Below, in pieces: positions 16,954-24,604 of a stretch of 64,000 nt of DNA (position 1 is the first letter of the stretch; each line of letters begins with the position of its first letter). This DNA is from CAWHOW01 sp963831005. GTDB lineage: Bacteria; Bacteroidota; Bacteroidia; Bacteroidales; CG2-30-32-10. Position numbers and translations under genes: made by a program. The stretch lies in NCBI GenBank assembly GCA_963831005.1, contig CAWHOW010000020.1, positions 1 through 64,000 of the forward strand, written 5' to 3'. The notes below the pieces were generated by a model, which saw only the letters and a program-made list of their open reading frames with translations, searched no databases and had not been told where the DNA came from.

Positions 16954-17793
16954 CTAGACCGTATCCATAAAACTCTTCTCCACCTTATTAAAGACCACTA
17001 TCCCTATGAAAAGTAAAGCCAGCATGAAGACAAAGCTGTATCCGAGCTGGTACCAGTTAAAAGTTCCAACTCCCATAGTCCCGTATTTAAATGCTTCCAC
17101 AAGGGAAGTAACAGGATTAAGTGCCATTATCCATTGTTTTTTCGGGGACATGGTGCTTAAGGGATATATAATTGGCGTGGCATACATCCATATCTGGACA
17201 ATAAAAGAAAACAATATAGTAAGGTCACGGTATTTTGTTGTCATGGATGATACGATAATTCCGAAACCCAGTGATAATCCTGCCAGTATTACTATAAGCA
17301 AAGGAATAAGAAATGCATAGGCATTGGGAGATACTGAAGTACCAAGAACTATATAATAAATATATACCATGATAAATAAAAGAAATTGAATTCCCATCCT
17401 TACCAGATTGGCTATGACCGTAGAGAGCGGCACCACCAGTCGCGGGAAATAGACCTTACCGAAGACAGACTGGTTAGATATAAATGTACTAGAGGTTTTA
17501 GTAAGACAGTCGGCAAAGTATTGCCAGCAAACAATTCCTGCCAGGTAGAACATTGGCTGTGGCAGTCCGTCTGTGGGTATTTTTGCAATACCTCCAAATA
17601 TCAGCATGTACATTACTGTAGTGATAGCAGGTTGTATGAAAAACCATAGAGGACCAAGTATAGTCTGCTTATACTGGGTAATGATCTCCCGCTTCACATA
17701 CATCTTCAGCAGGTCGCGGTACTGCCATATCTCTTTGAAGTCGATATGCAAAAGTTTGTTGCGAGGTTTTATAGTAAGGGTCCAGTTATTCAT
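16954..17793 (-). CDS. wzm: Polysaccharide ABC exporter permease
   Basis: The 279-residue ABC-2 permease has about six hydrophobic segments. The N-terminal cytoplasmic part ends YRDLLKMYVKREIITQYKQTILGPLWFFIQP, the family hallmark. LNPVTSLVEAFKYG is typical of the loop before the last membrane pair. With Wzt it forms the exporter for lipid-linked glycan. It is the second polysaccharide gene after the UpxY-like antiterminator, with a GIY-YIG cassette between them. Wzm is normally followed directly by wzt; here 3.8 kb of cassettes intervene. Confidence 0.93.
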   Translation of the reverse strand: MNNWTLTIKPRNKLLHIDFKEIWQYRDLLKMYVKREIITQYKQTILGPLWFFIQPAITTVMYMLIFGGIAKIPTDGLPQPMFYLAGIVCWQYFADCLTKTSSTFISNQSVFGKVYFPRLVVPLSTVIANLVRMGIQFLLFIMVYIYYIVLGTSVSPNAYAFLIPLLIVILAGLSLGFGIIVSSMTTKYRDLTILFSFIVQIWMYATPIIYPLSTMSPKKQWIMALNPVTSLVEAFKYGTMGVGTFNWYQLGYSFVFMLALLFIGIVVFNKVEKSFMDTV

Positions 17794-17844
17794 TGGGGAT
17801 TATAGCAAAGTATTTATTATTTATTAATGCCACATTGAGGAGTA

Positions 17845-17970
17845 CTAAGTAATGTCACTCAGAGCCAGACATTGCGCCGACCTGTGTGTGGGCGTCTGTG
17901 TCGAAGAGTGGCTCTCAATGGTCGACTTCGACACGTTCCGCAAGAGCGTAACGGCTCTGCCTGACCATTT
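17845..17970. repeat. Dispersed REP-like element, both halves
   Basis: Half 1 contains GAGCCAGACATTGCG and GGGCGTCTGTGTCGAAGAGT. Half 2 contains GTCGACTTCGACACG and GGCTCTGCCTGACC. Related halves occur at 18345-18505, 18640-18716 and 19595-19735. Confidence 0.65.
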
Positions 17971-18017
17971 TTTAGGTTAATTTATTTATCGAAGCAAAAG
18001 ACATAAAGAATAGAAAA

Positions 18018-18326
18018 TTATTTCCTTTTATACGATTTCACTTTATATTTCTTTGAAAACACAACTAATGAATTCCAATCATTGTCAATTAAAGCTTTTT
18101 TCTTCCTGTGACTCCATCCTTTTATCTTTTTCTCCCAGGCGATTGCTTGAATAGGGTCGGTGAAGTATTCACAAAATTTCATTGTCAACGGAAGACGTGA
18201 ATGAGTAAAAGATTCAGGAAAATTATCAGAATTATGTTCTAATAACCTTCTCTCCGGATCATTGGTTACTCCAGTATAATAAGTGCCGTCAGAACATTCA
18301 AGGATATAAACATAAAGATATTGCAT
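18018..18326 (-). CDS. GIY-YIG nuclease domain protein (UPF0213/YhbQ-like)
   Basis: The 102-residue single-domain protein reads YLYVYILECSDGTYYTGVTNDPERRLLEHN. This is the GIY-YIG motif in its VYIL...YYTGVT form, with the conserved Arg and later the Glu in AIAWEKKIKGW. The family is related to SLX1-type nucleases; free-standing members are frequent in Bacteroidota and not well characterised. It lies between UpxY and Wzm but faces REP-like repeats on both sides. Its first 30 or so codons are duplicated at 18523-18617. It is probably an inserted cassette. Confidence 0.87.
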   Translation of the reverse strand: MQYLYVYILECSDGTYYTGVTNDPERRLLEHNSDNFPESFTHSRLPLTMKFCEYFTDPIQAIAWEKKIKGWSHRKKKALIDNDWNSLVVFSKKYKVKSYKRK

Positions 18327-18329
18327 TTT

Positions 18330-18522
18330 TAAAAAATGACTGATTTTTCTGTCGACTTCGACACGGTTTGCCTTTCACTGCCGTTCCAGGTGAACCGGCT
18401 CAGGCTGACAGAAAAATAATGGCATACTGAGTAGTCATGAAGAATGTCCCTCGGAGCCAGACATAGCGCTGGCTTGTATGTGGGCGTCTGTGTCGAAGAG
18501 TGAATATTCATAATTTTCATCA
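18330..18522. repeat. REP-like element between GIY-YIG gene and its 5' copy
   Basis: 18336-18412 holds half 2 with outer arms ATTTTTCTGTC and GACAGAAAAAT, which can pair as a hairpin. 18440-18503 holds half 1 (GAGCCAGACATAGCG, GGGCGTCTGTGTCGAAGAGT). The order of halves is reversed relative to 17845-17970. Confidence 0.65.
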
Positions 18523-18617
18523 TTATGTTCTGATTACCTTCTTTCAGGATCATTGGTTACTCCAGTATAATAAGTGCCGTCAGAACATTTAAAGATATAA
18601 ACGTAAAGGTATTTCAT
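18523..18617 (-). pseudogene. GIY-YIG gene 5'-end duplicate
   Basis: These 95 bases align with 18232-18326, the first 31 or so codons of the intact GIY-YIG gene, with about a dozen differences. The homology continues through the downstream REP half (18618-18719 against 18327-18428). The repeated unit is about 197 bases at an offset of 291. The frame is not continued into a full gene. Confidence 0.88.
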
Positions 18618-19000
18618 TTTTAAAAATCACTAATTTTTCTGTCGACTTCGACACGGTTTTCCTTTCACTGCCGTTCCAGATAAACCGGCTCTGCCTGACA
18701 GAAAAATAATGTCACACTATGCCTCGCTTCGTTCCCCCGTTCGCCTCGTCTGCCCTTCTACCTCTTTTCCCCATTTCCCTTCTGACTTGTGGCGTCATCG
18801 CTCCATCGCCTATTTGCGCCATCACCCATTCCCATCTTCTCATTTTCCCATACTCTTGACTGCAAACTGCCTCCTGCTATTGCCAACTTTCAAAATTTCC
18901 ATTTTAACCCCATCATCTCACAGCTTCGCCCTTTCACTCACATATTTTTATTTAAAAAATATGAGCTACAGGAGATTATAAAAATTTAAAACCGCCTGAC
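18618..19000. repeat. REP half plus low-complexity C-rich tract
   Basis: 18640-18716 is another REP half 2 with hairpin arms. From 18716 to about 18960 the sequence is C-rich degenerate filler (CCCATTTCCC, CATCTTCTCATTTTCCC, GACTGCAAACTGCCTCC) similar to the tracts around the other cassettes. No convincing gene is present. Confidence 0.55.
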
Positions 19001-19531
19001 TTAAATGGCTATTGCCTTATCAGCGGTTTGAATATGCTGAACCCGCGTATGTCCAATTTCAAGCAGGAAACTTTTATTGACATGTTCCATGATCAGTTGC
19101 AGTTTGCCTTTACCATTGTATCGCACAAGACGGGCGTAATTTCCTTTGAAAGGACCTGAAGAAATATACACTTCCTCTCCCGGCAACATCATGACATCAA
19201 CAATTTCAACAATATCTGGTTTCAGTAAAGCTGCATGAATTGCATTAATCTGGACTTCAGGGATTGGAGTATCCTCTCCTCCAAACCTTATAAACCTAAC
19301 AATACCCGGTGTGGATAAAACATCAAAACGCTGAGCCGGGTTTATCCTGACAAAGATATATCCCGGGAAAAGAGGCATTTCGATTTCCTTTTTCCTGTCG
19401 CTCCATTTCCTTAACTGTTTCTGCAATGGAAGAAATGTCTCTATCCCCTTGCGGCAAAGCAATGCAAAACATTGCTTTTCCCTGCGGGAACAGACGCTCA
19501 CTGCATACCAATGAATCCCGGAAGATAACAT
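19001..19531 (-). CDS. NusG-like transcription antiterminator (UpxY/RfaH type)
   Basis: The 176-residue protein has an NGN domain (WYAVSVCSRREKQCFALL, then LRKWSDRKKEIEMPLFPGYIFVRI) and a C-terminal KOW domain (MLPGEEVYISSGPFKGNYARLV). UpxY-type NusG paralogues are the first genes of Bacteroidota capsule operons and let RNA polymerase read through the long locus. Its position at the head of the minus-strand polysaccharide genes fits exactly. It probably acts only on this operon. Confidence 0.92.
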   Translation of the reverse strand: MLSSGIHWYAVSVCSRREKQCFALLCRKGIETFLPLQKQLRKWSDRKKEIEMPLFPGYIFVRINPAQRFDVLSTPGIVRFIRFGGEDTPIPEVQINAIHAALLKPDIVEIVDVMMLPGEEVYISSGPFKGNYARLVRYNGKGKLQLIMEHVNKSFLLEIGHTRVQHIQTADKAIAI

Positions 19532-19589
19532 TTTTAAAATTTACCAGTATTAATATTTGTGTTACACACTTTTATTAAAGTTTAATTTT

Positions 19590-19738
19590 TCAATGTCATT
19601 CAAAGAGGGACAAAGCAAGCGATAGCTTGAGATTGTCCGCCTCGAAGAGTAATATAGCGTCGACTTCGACACGATTCGCCTTCCACTACCGTTACAGGCG
19701 GATCGGCTCTGCCTGACCGCTATATTTAATGATTATTT
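19590..19738. repeat. REP-like element upstream of upxY-like gene
   Basis: Contains GATTGTCCGCCTCGAAGAGT (half 1) and GTCGACTTCGACACGATTCG, then GGCTCTGCCTGACCG (half 2). TATAGCG and CGCTATA surround half 2 and could pair. It lies between the divergent upxY-like gene and the plus-strand genes. Confidence 0.6.
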
Positions 19739-19818
19739 TTTGTTTGCAAAACATCCAGCAATATTAAAAATTTTGATTTCATGCAAATATCTAAATATTT
19801 TTTAGTTTTTCATCTTTT

Positions 19819-19847
19819 TTTGAATTATGAAAATAATTATATATTTG
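19819..19847 (+). promoter_or_regulatory. Putative Bacteroidota promoter
   Basis: TTTG at 19819-19822 and TATATTTG at 19840-19847 match the -33 (TTTG) and -7 (TAnnTTTG) elements with a 17-base gap. Transcription would start near 19852 and run into the short frame at 19916 and the barrel protein at 20011. Confidence 0.55.
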
Positions 19848-19915
19848 TAGACGAATAGAAAGAAAATTAGTTTTATTTTGCATAATATTTTTTTTTAGAT
19901 TAAATAGGGTGTTCA

Positions 19916-20014
19916 ATGAATTATTTACCAAAAAGAAAATTGTACTTAATAATATCCTGCATGCTTAATTATATGTTTGCATCACTAATTATTGAATTTA
20001 ACGAGAATTTATGA
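19916..20014 (+). CDS. Possible 32-residue leader peptide overlapping next gene
   Basis: A short frame starting MNYLPKRKLYLIISCMLNY ends in a TGA that overlaps the next gene's ATG (ATGA). An AGGGTG stretch six bases upstream could be a ribosome site. It is hydrophobic and lies within the predicted 5' leader. It may couple translation or be chance; there is no family evidence. Confidence 0.3.
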   Translation: MNYLPKRKLYLIISCMLNYMFASLIIEFNENL

Positions 20015-21327
20015 AACCATTAAAATTTTCTGCTCTTGTTTGCTTTTTCTGGATTACATTTCATCCCATTTCATATTGCCAGACCATCACTATTACCGAC
20101 AGTACAATTAAGAATAATTCATGGTTTGCTACTGTAAATAGTGGCTTTTTGTTATATGATGGTCATTTAAAGCAAAGCGATTATTTTCCTTTTCAAAAGA
20201 ACTATCCAAAGGTAGCTTCATCAAGAGATTTTCCCGGGGAAAGTGGAGTAGTAATAGGCAGACAAATATCTCCGATTATTGGAATTGAAGCAATGTTAGA
20301 AGACGGAAACCTTATGGGAATGAATCAGGATTTAAACGAATATTTTAAGGCTAATATTGTTACGTGGGGTTTAAATATAAAAATTAGTATATTGCCTATT
20401 ATTAACCCAGATTTAAAATCATGTAAAATTGATGTGTATGGAATTGCCGGAGTTGGATTGTGCGCATTTAAAACCATTGTGAGTTCAATCTCTACTAATC
20501 ATTATATTTATTCTTATGGTTATGGTTTAAGCCATCAGGTGAAAAGAAGAACCCACGAAACAAATATTCCTTTAGGGTTAGGAATAAAATACAGACTTAG
20601 TAAAAAAATTGATATTGGCGTTGAATCTGATTTTAATTTTGTCAATACCCGTAAATTAGATGCTTATAATGTTGTCAATAACAATGCTACAAGCGATAAA
20701 TATCTCTATACAGCAGTGACACTTTCATATAGATTCCATATTAATACTTCTCAAGTTCCTAAATCAATAATATATAACTCCTCGCCAAATAATAATAATG
20801 CAATTTCACAAAAGAAGGATACTGTGGTAATACATGATTACAGCACTGTTTTTGTGAAAGATCTTTCCGGCAATAATTCAACAACTCAAAACCAAGGGAA
20901 AAATGATACTACAGCAGGAAAGAATTATACAACTACACCGAACAATACTTCGCAAAATAAAGATACAACAACAGGAAAAAATGTAAAAAATACGTCTAAA
21001 ACTGAAACAAATCAAAATAATACAAACCATAATGGAAATACAATAAATCCTGCTGCCATTAACGGATTATTCTTCACTATCCAAATAGGGACTTTTAAGG
21101 ATCTGCCGGACCTTTCATTGTTTAGCAAACTAGATGACATAGTGGTTGAAAAAGTAAATGACAAAAAATACAGGGTTACTTGCGGGATAATTCAGGATAT
21201 GCTTGAAGCCAATGTTAAGCTCGAAGACCTGGTAAAAAAAGGATATAAGGATGCATTTTTAGCTGCATATTACAAAGGCAAAAGAATTACCATAGCAGAA
21301 GCCAAGAAAATCTATTATAATAAATAA
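20011..21327 (+). CDS. Outer-membrane beta-barrel protein with SPOR-like C-terminus
   Basis: The 438-residue protein has a signal peptide (PLKFSALVCFFWITF...SYC). A barrel-like region of about 230 residues follows (SWFATVNSGFLLY, NIPLGLGIKYRLSKKIDIGVE). Next comes an Asn/Thr/Lys-rich linker (about 265-345) and a C-terminal SPOR-type domain (FFTIQIGTFKDLPD, YRVTCG, LVKKGYKDAFLAAYYKGKRI). SPOR domains bind denuded peptidoglycan, so the protein may tie the outer membrane to the wall. It directly precedes a T9SS-exported protein and could be a partner, but that is inference. A leader frame overlaps its start. Confidence 0.75.
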   Translation: MKPLKFSALVCFFWITFHPISYCQTITITDSTIKNNSWFATVNSGFLLYDGHLKQSDYFPFQKNYPKVASSRDFPGESGVVIGRQISPIIGIEAMLEDGNLMGMNQDLNEYFKANIVTWGLNIKISILPIINPDLKSCKIDVYGIAGVGLCAFKTIVSSISTNHYIYSYGYGLSHQVKRRTHETNIPLGLGIKYRLSKKIDIGVESDFNFVNTRKLDAYNVVNNNATSDKYLYTAVTLSYRFHINTSQVPKSIIYNSSPNNNNAISQKKDTVVIHDYSTVFVKDLSGNNSTTQNQGKNDTTAGKNYTTTPNNTSQNKDTTTGKNVKNTSKTETNQNNTNHNGNTINPAAINGLFFTIQIGTFKDLPDLSLFSKLDDIVVEKVNDKKYRVTCGIIQDMLEANVKLEDLVKKGYKDAFLAAYYKGKRITIAEAKKIYYNK

Positions 21328-21354
21328 GGTATTAGGTATTATTATTAAATTTTA

Positions 21355-21362
21355 TATATTTG
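21355..21362 (+). promoter_or_regulatory. Putative -7 element before the T9SS adhesin
   Basis: TATATTTG matches TAnnTTTG and lies 47 bases before the ATG at 21410. No -33 TTTG at the right distance was found, so this is weak. Confidence 0.35.
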
Positions 21363-21409
21363 TCGACATATTTTAATATAAAACAAATATATCTCCTAAA
21401 AATAAGCAG

Positions 21410-23779
21410 ATGAACAAATCAAAATTACTTCCGTACTGTATTTTGATATTAATGCTTTTTACAGTTTCATATGTTAATGCTACAACTTATTATGGTTTAA
21501 CAGGTACTACGCCCACAAATGTTTCAGATTGGGGAACAGTATCTGGAGGTAGCGGAACTCATCCTGCTAACTTTACAACTGCAAGTGATGTTTTTATTAT
21601 TGAGAGTGGTACTACAATGACGGCATCTGCCAATTGGCTTATTGGTGCAGCAGGCGCTGTAGCTTCCACACTTCAGATCAATAATGGAGGAACATTATCA
21701 ATGAGTACACATTTATTAACGCTGGCAAGTTGTAATTTTATTAATGCAGGAACATTTACAAGCACAACGGGTGGGGTTACTATATCAGGAACTTTAGCAG
21801 CAAATTCTATAGCCGGATTTACCACTACAGGTGCAGTTACTATGACAAAGACCCTTGGCATAGCAACATTTCAGGGAAATGTTGGAGGGGCAGCTTTTAC
21901 AATTAATGGAACAGGCGGAACACTTGACTTGGGTAGTGGATTAACACATACATTTACCGGTGCAGTTACTCTTACAAATGGCACATTGAACGGAGATGCC
22001 AGCATTCTTAATGAAAACATGGTAAGCGCAGCAGCCTGGGGTGGCGTTGGATCAAATTTTATAGCAGCATTAAGTACGGTGAATTTTGGGGCACTTGGCA
22101 ACCAAACCCTTTCTGCTTCTGCAACAACTTTTAACAACCTTACATTTAACGGTTCCGGCGTAAAAACCCTTTCTTCAGTTACAACCATAACTAATAATTT
22201 ATCTGTGACCGGCTGTACACTTGCTGACGGCGGCTTACAGATAATCGGTAATGGAACTGGGACTTTAACTGTTGCCAGTGGAGCTACGCTTCAAATAGGT
22301 AAAGGAACAAATACTAATGAAACATTTCCAACCTTATTTACCACTGCAAATATTACATTGGGAGCTACATCCACAGTGAATTATAACTGGATTACAGGTG
22401 TTACTCAGGTAATTGCAGGATCGGTTGGTTCAGTAGGTCCTTCCACTTATGGTAATTTAACTATCACCGGAGCTTCTGGGACAAAAACTTTGGCATCTTC
22501 AATTACAGTGGAAGGTAATCTTAGTATTGCTACTGCCGGTGAAACATTTGCTGATGGCGGATATATAATTACAGTGAATGGAAATGTAACTAATAACGCT
22601 ACATATTCAGGAACAGGAGAAATATTATTAAGCGGGGGTTCTGCTGTTCATACCGTAACAGGGACAACAGATACTTACGGAACACTTGAATTGAATGATG
22701 CCAACGGGGCTACTTTTGCAAATACTTCAGCAACTACAACTGTAGGAACCCTTAAAGTTACTAGCGGAACACTCACCTTAAATGCATTTACTACTGGTTT
22801 AACTGTAACCGGCACTACAACTGTTGCTTCGGGTGGGATATTGAAGATATCTTCAGCCGTAGGCACAAAAACGTTCTCAGGAACTGTTTCGATTACTGGA
22901 ACCTTTACTGAAACAGTAGCAGCTCAGCTTGCATTTGGTTCGGATGTTACAATTAATGGTACTTTAACTGAATTTGGGGCTGCAGTTGTTGGTGTTGCGG
23001 GGAACTTCAACAATAATGGAAGCTATAATGCCAGCACAGGTGTGCATACATTTTCGGGAGCTACAATGAGTATAAGTGGAACAAACCCTATTTCAATTCC
23101 TTCACTTGCAGTTACTGGCACGTATACTAATAATGATTCGCTGATAGTAGGAACAGCATTGTCAGGGGCAGGTACCTTAACACAGGGAACTAATGCAATT
23201 CTAAATATAGGTGGCACTTCTCTGATTACTATTTTAACCTGTACCACCTATACACCTAATACAGTTTATTATACCAGCACAGCAGCAGCACAAGTAATAA
23301 AGAGTACAACCTATTATAATCTTACTGTTGATAAGTTATTACAAACAGGAACTCTTGGTGGAGCCATTACTGTTAATAATAATTTATTAATAAAAAGCGG
23401 CACCCTTGCCGATGGAATATTCCTTCTTTCAGGGCCAGGTTCAACAGGTACATTTACAATAAGTAGTACTGGCATTTTCACAATGACAAATACAAATACA
23501 GGAACAACTTCTGCAAATGCCGGTTCATTCCCTATATTTGGTTCTTATGCTTTTGCAATTGGAAGTACAGTAAACTATAATGGTGCTGCAGCACAACCTC
23601 TTTATGCAATACCTTCTCCGGGATATGGAATTGTGAGTATTACCACTGCTGCGTTAACAAGTGTAAAAACAGCAAGCGGTGCTTTTGCCGTACAGGGAAT
23701 ATTAAAAATCGGAAGTGCCACAAGCAAATTTGCTGATAACGGGTTTATTATTACTGTAAATGGAAATGTTAACCAATAA
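21410..23779 (+). CDS. Giant T9SS-exported repetitive adhesin-like protein, N-terminal part
   Basis: A signal peptide (MNKSKLLPYCILILMLFTVS...NA) opens a Gly/Thr/Ala/Asn-rich beta-helix-like protein. Repeats of the kind NGTGGTLDLGSGLTHTFTG, TVASGATLQIGKGTNT and LADGGLQIIGNGTG recur across it at intervals of tens to hundreds of residues. The frame stops at 23777 after ITVNGNVNQ because of an extra A; the same phrase elsewhere continues NVTNNATYSG. It is one gene with the next two entries (about 2,380 codons in all). Such proteins are usually large surface or secreted adhesins; no catalytic motif was seen. Confidence 0.8.
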   Translation: MNKSKLLPYCILILMLFTVSYVNATTYYGLTGTTPTNVSDWGTVSGGSGTHPANFTTASDVFIIESGTTMTASANWLIGAAGAVASTLQINNGGTLSMSTHLLTLASCNFINAGTFTSTTGGVTISGTLAANSIAGFTTTGAVTMTKTLGIATFQGNVGGAAFTINGTGGTLDLGSGLTHTFTGAVTLTNGTLNGDASILNENMVSAAAWGGVGSNFIAALSTVNFGALGNQTLSASATTFNNLTFNGSGVKTLSSVTTITNNLSVTGCTLADGGLQIIGNGTGTLTVASGATLQIGKGTNTNETFPTLFTTANITLGATSTVNYNWITGVTQVIAGSVGSVGPSTYGNLTITGASGTKTLASSITVEGNLSIATAGETFADGGYIITVNGNVTNNATYSGTGEILLSGGSAVHTVTGTTDTYGTLELNDANGATFANTSATTTVGTLKVTSGTLTLNAFTTGLTVTGTTTVASGGILKISSAVGTKTFSGTVSITGTFTETVAAQLAFGSDVTINGTLTEFGAAVVGVAGNFNNNGSYNASTGVHTFSGATMSISGTNPISIPSLAVTGTYTNNDSLIVGTALSGAGTLTQGTNAILNIGGTSLITILTCTTYTPNTVYYTSTAAAQVIKSTTYYNLTVDKLLQTGTLGGAITVNNNLLIKSGTLADGIFLLSGPGSTGTFTISSTGIFTMTNTNTGTTSANAGSFPIFGSYAFAIGSTVNYNGAAAQPLYAIPSPGYGIVSITTAALTSVKTASGAFAVQGILKIGSATSKFADNGFIITVNGNVNQ

Positions 23780-24604
23780 CGGAACGCATGCAAGTTCCGG
23801 CAGCGGGAAATATTATTAAGTGGAGGTTCAGCAGGTGGTCACACCGTAACTGGTACAACAGATACTTACGGAACACATTGAATTAAATGATGCAAACGGT
23901 GCAACTTTTGCAAATACAATAACAGCAACTACGTTGTAGGAATCACTTACCGTTACTGCCGGTACGCTTTTATTAAATTCATTTGCTGCAAGTTTGACAG
24001 TTGCTACTACGAATGTATCCGGAACATTGACCTTTAATAATGCAACCGGCACAAGATCAATGGGGGCAGTAACCGTAAATACTGGAGGAGTTGTAAATAT
24101 CACTGTGGCTCAGGCTGCACCATTGATAACATTAAGTAGTTTGAATATTAACGGAGGGACATGGAATGATAATGCTGTCAACGAACCTGTTACTATAAAC
24201 ACTGGTGCATTTACCAATACTGGAACATTTAATTCAGGTACGGGTACATATACATTTTCCGCTGCAACATCATCAATAAATGGAAATGCTACTACTTTCT
24301 CAAGCTTAACAATAAATAGTGCCACAGGAACCACCAATAATATTTCTGCAGCAGGAGGCTTAATAGTAATAACCACTCTGGCCGGGGCTGGTATTTTAAT
24401 ACAAGCGAGCTAGTGCAAATTTATTTATTGGCGCTGCTATTGTTACCCCTACCCTTACTGCTACAGCTTCTGGAAATACTGTAACTTATAATGGGACTGT
24501 ACAAACAGTTAAAGGTACTACATATTATAATTTAACATGCAGTGCAAGCACATCAGGTACACTGGGCGCTGTCGCAACAATAAATGGTAATCTTTCTGTT
24601 ACTT
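23780..24604 (+). pseudogene. Middle of T9SS adhesin, region of clustered indels
   Basis: The protein repeat pattern continues but jumps between frames at least five times. Events include a missing base in the GCGGGAAAT stretch near 23805, an extra base at ACACATTG near 23875, a lesion near 23935, one near 24405 (CAAGCGAGCTAGTGC) and an extra T near 24615 (CTCTTTGCTGATGG). A clean stretch at 23994-24413 reads NVSGTLTFNNATGTRSMG. The corrected sequence matches neighbouring repeats. Clustering within 0.85 kb of an otherwise open 7 kb gene suggests local sequence error in a repetitive stretch, or a degraded module. Confidence 0.7.

Noticed and set aside
17845..19738. REP elements with a nearby RAYT transposase
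   Set aside because: No Y1-type transposase (HUH motif) was found in the window, so mobility by RAYT cannot be claimed.
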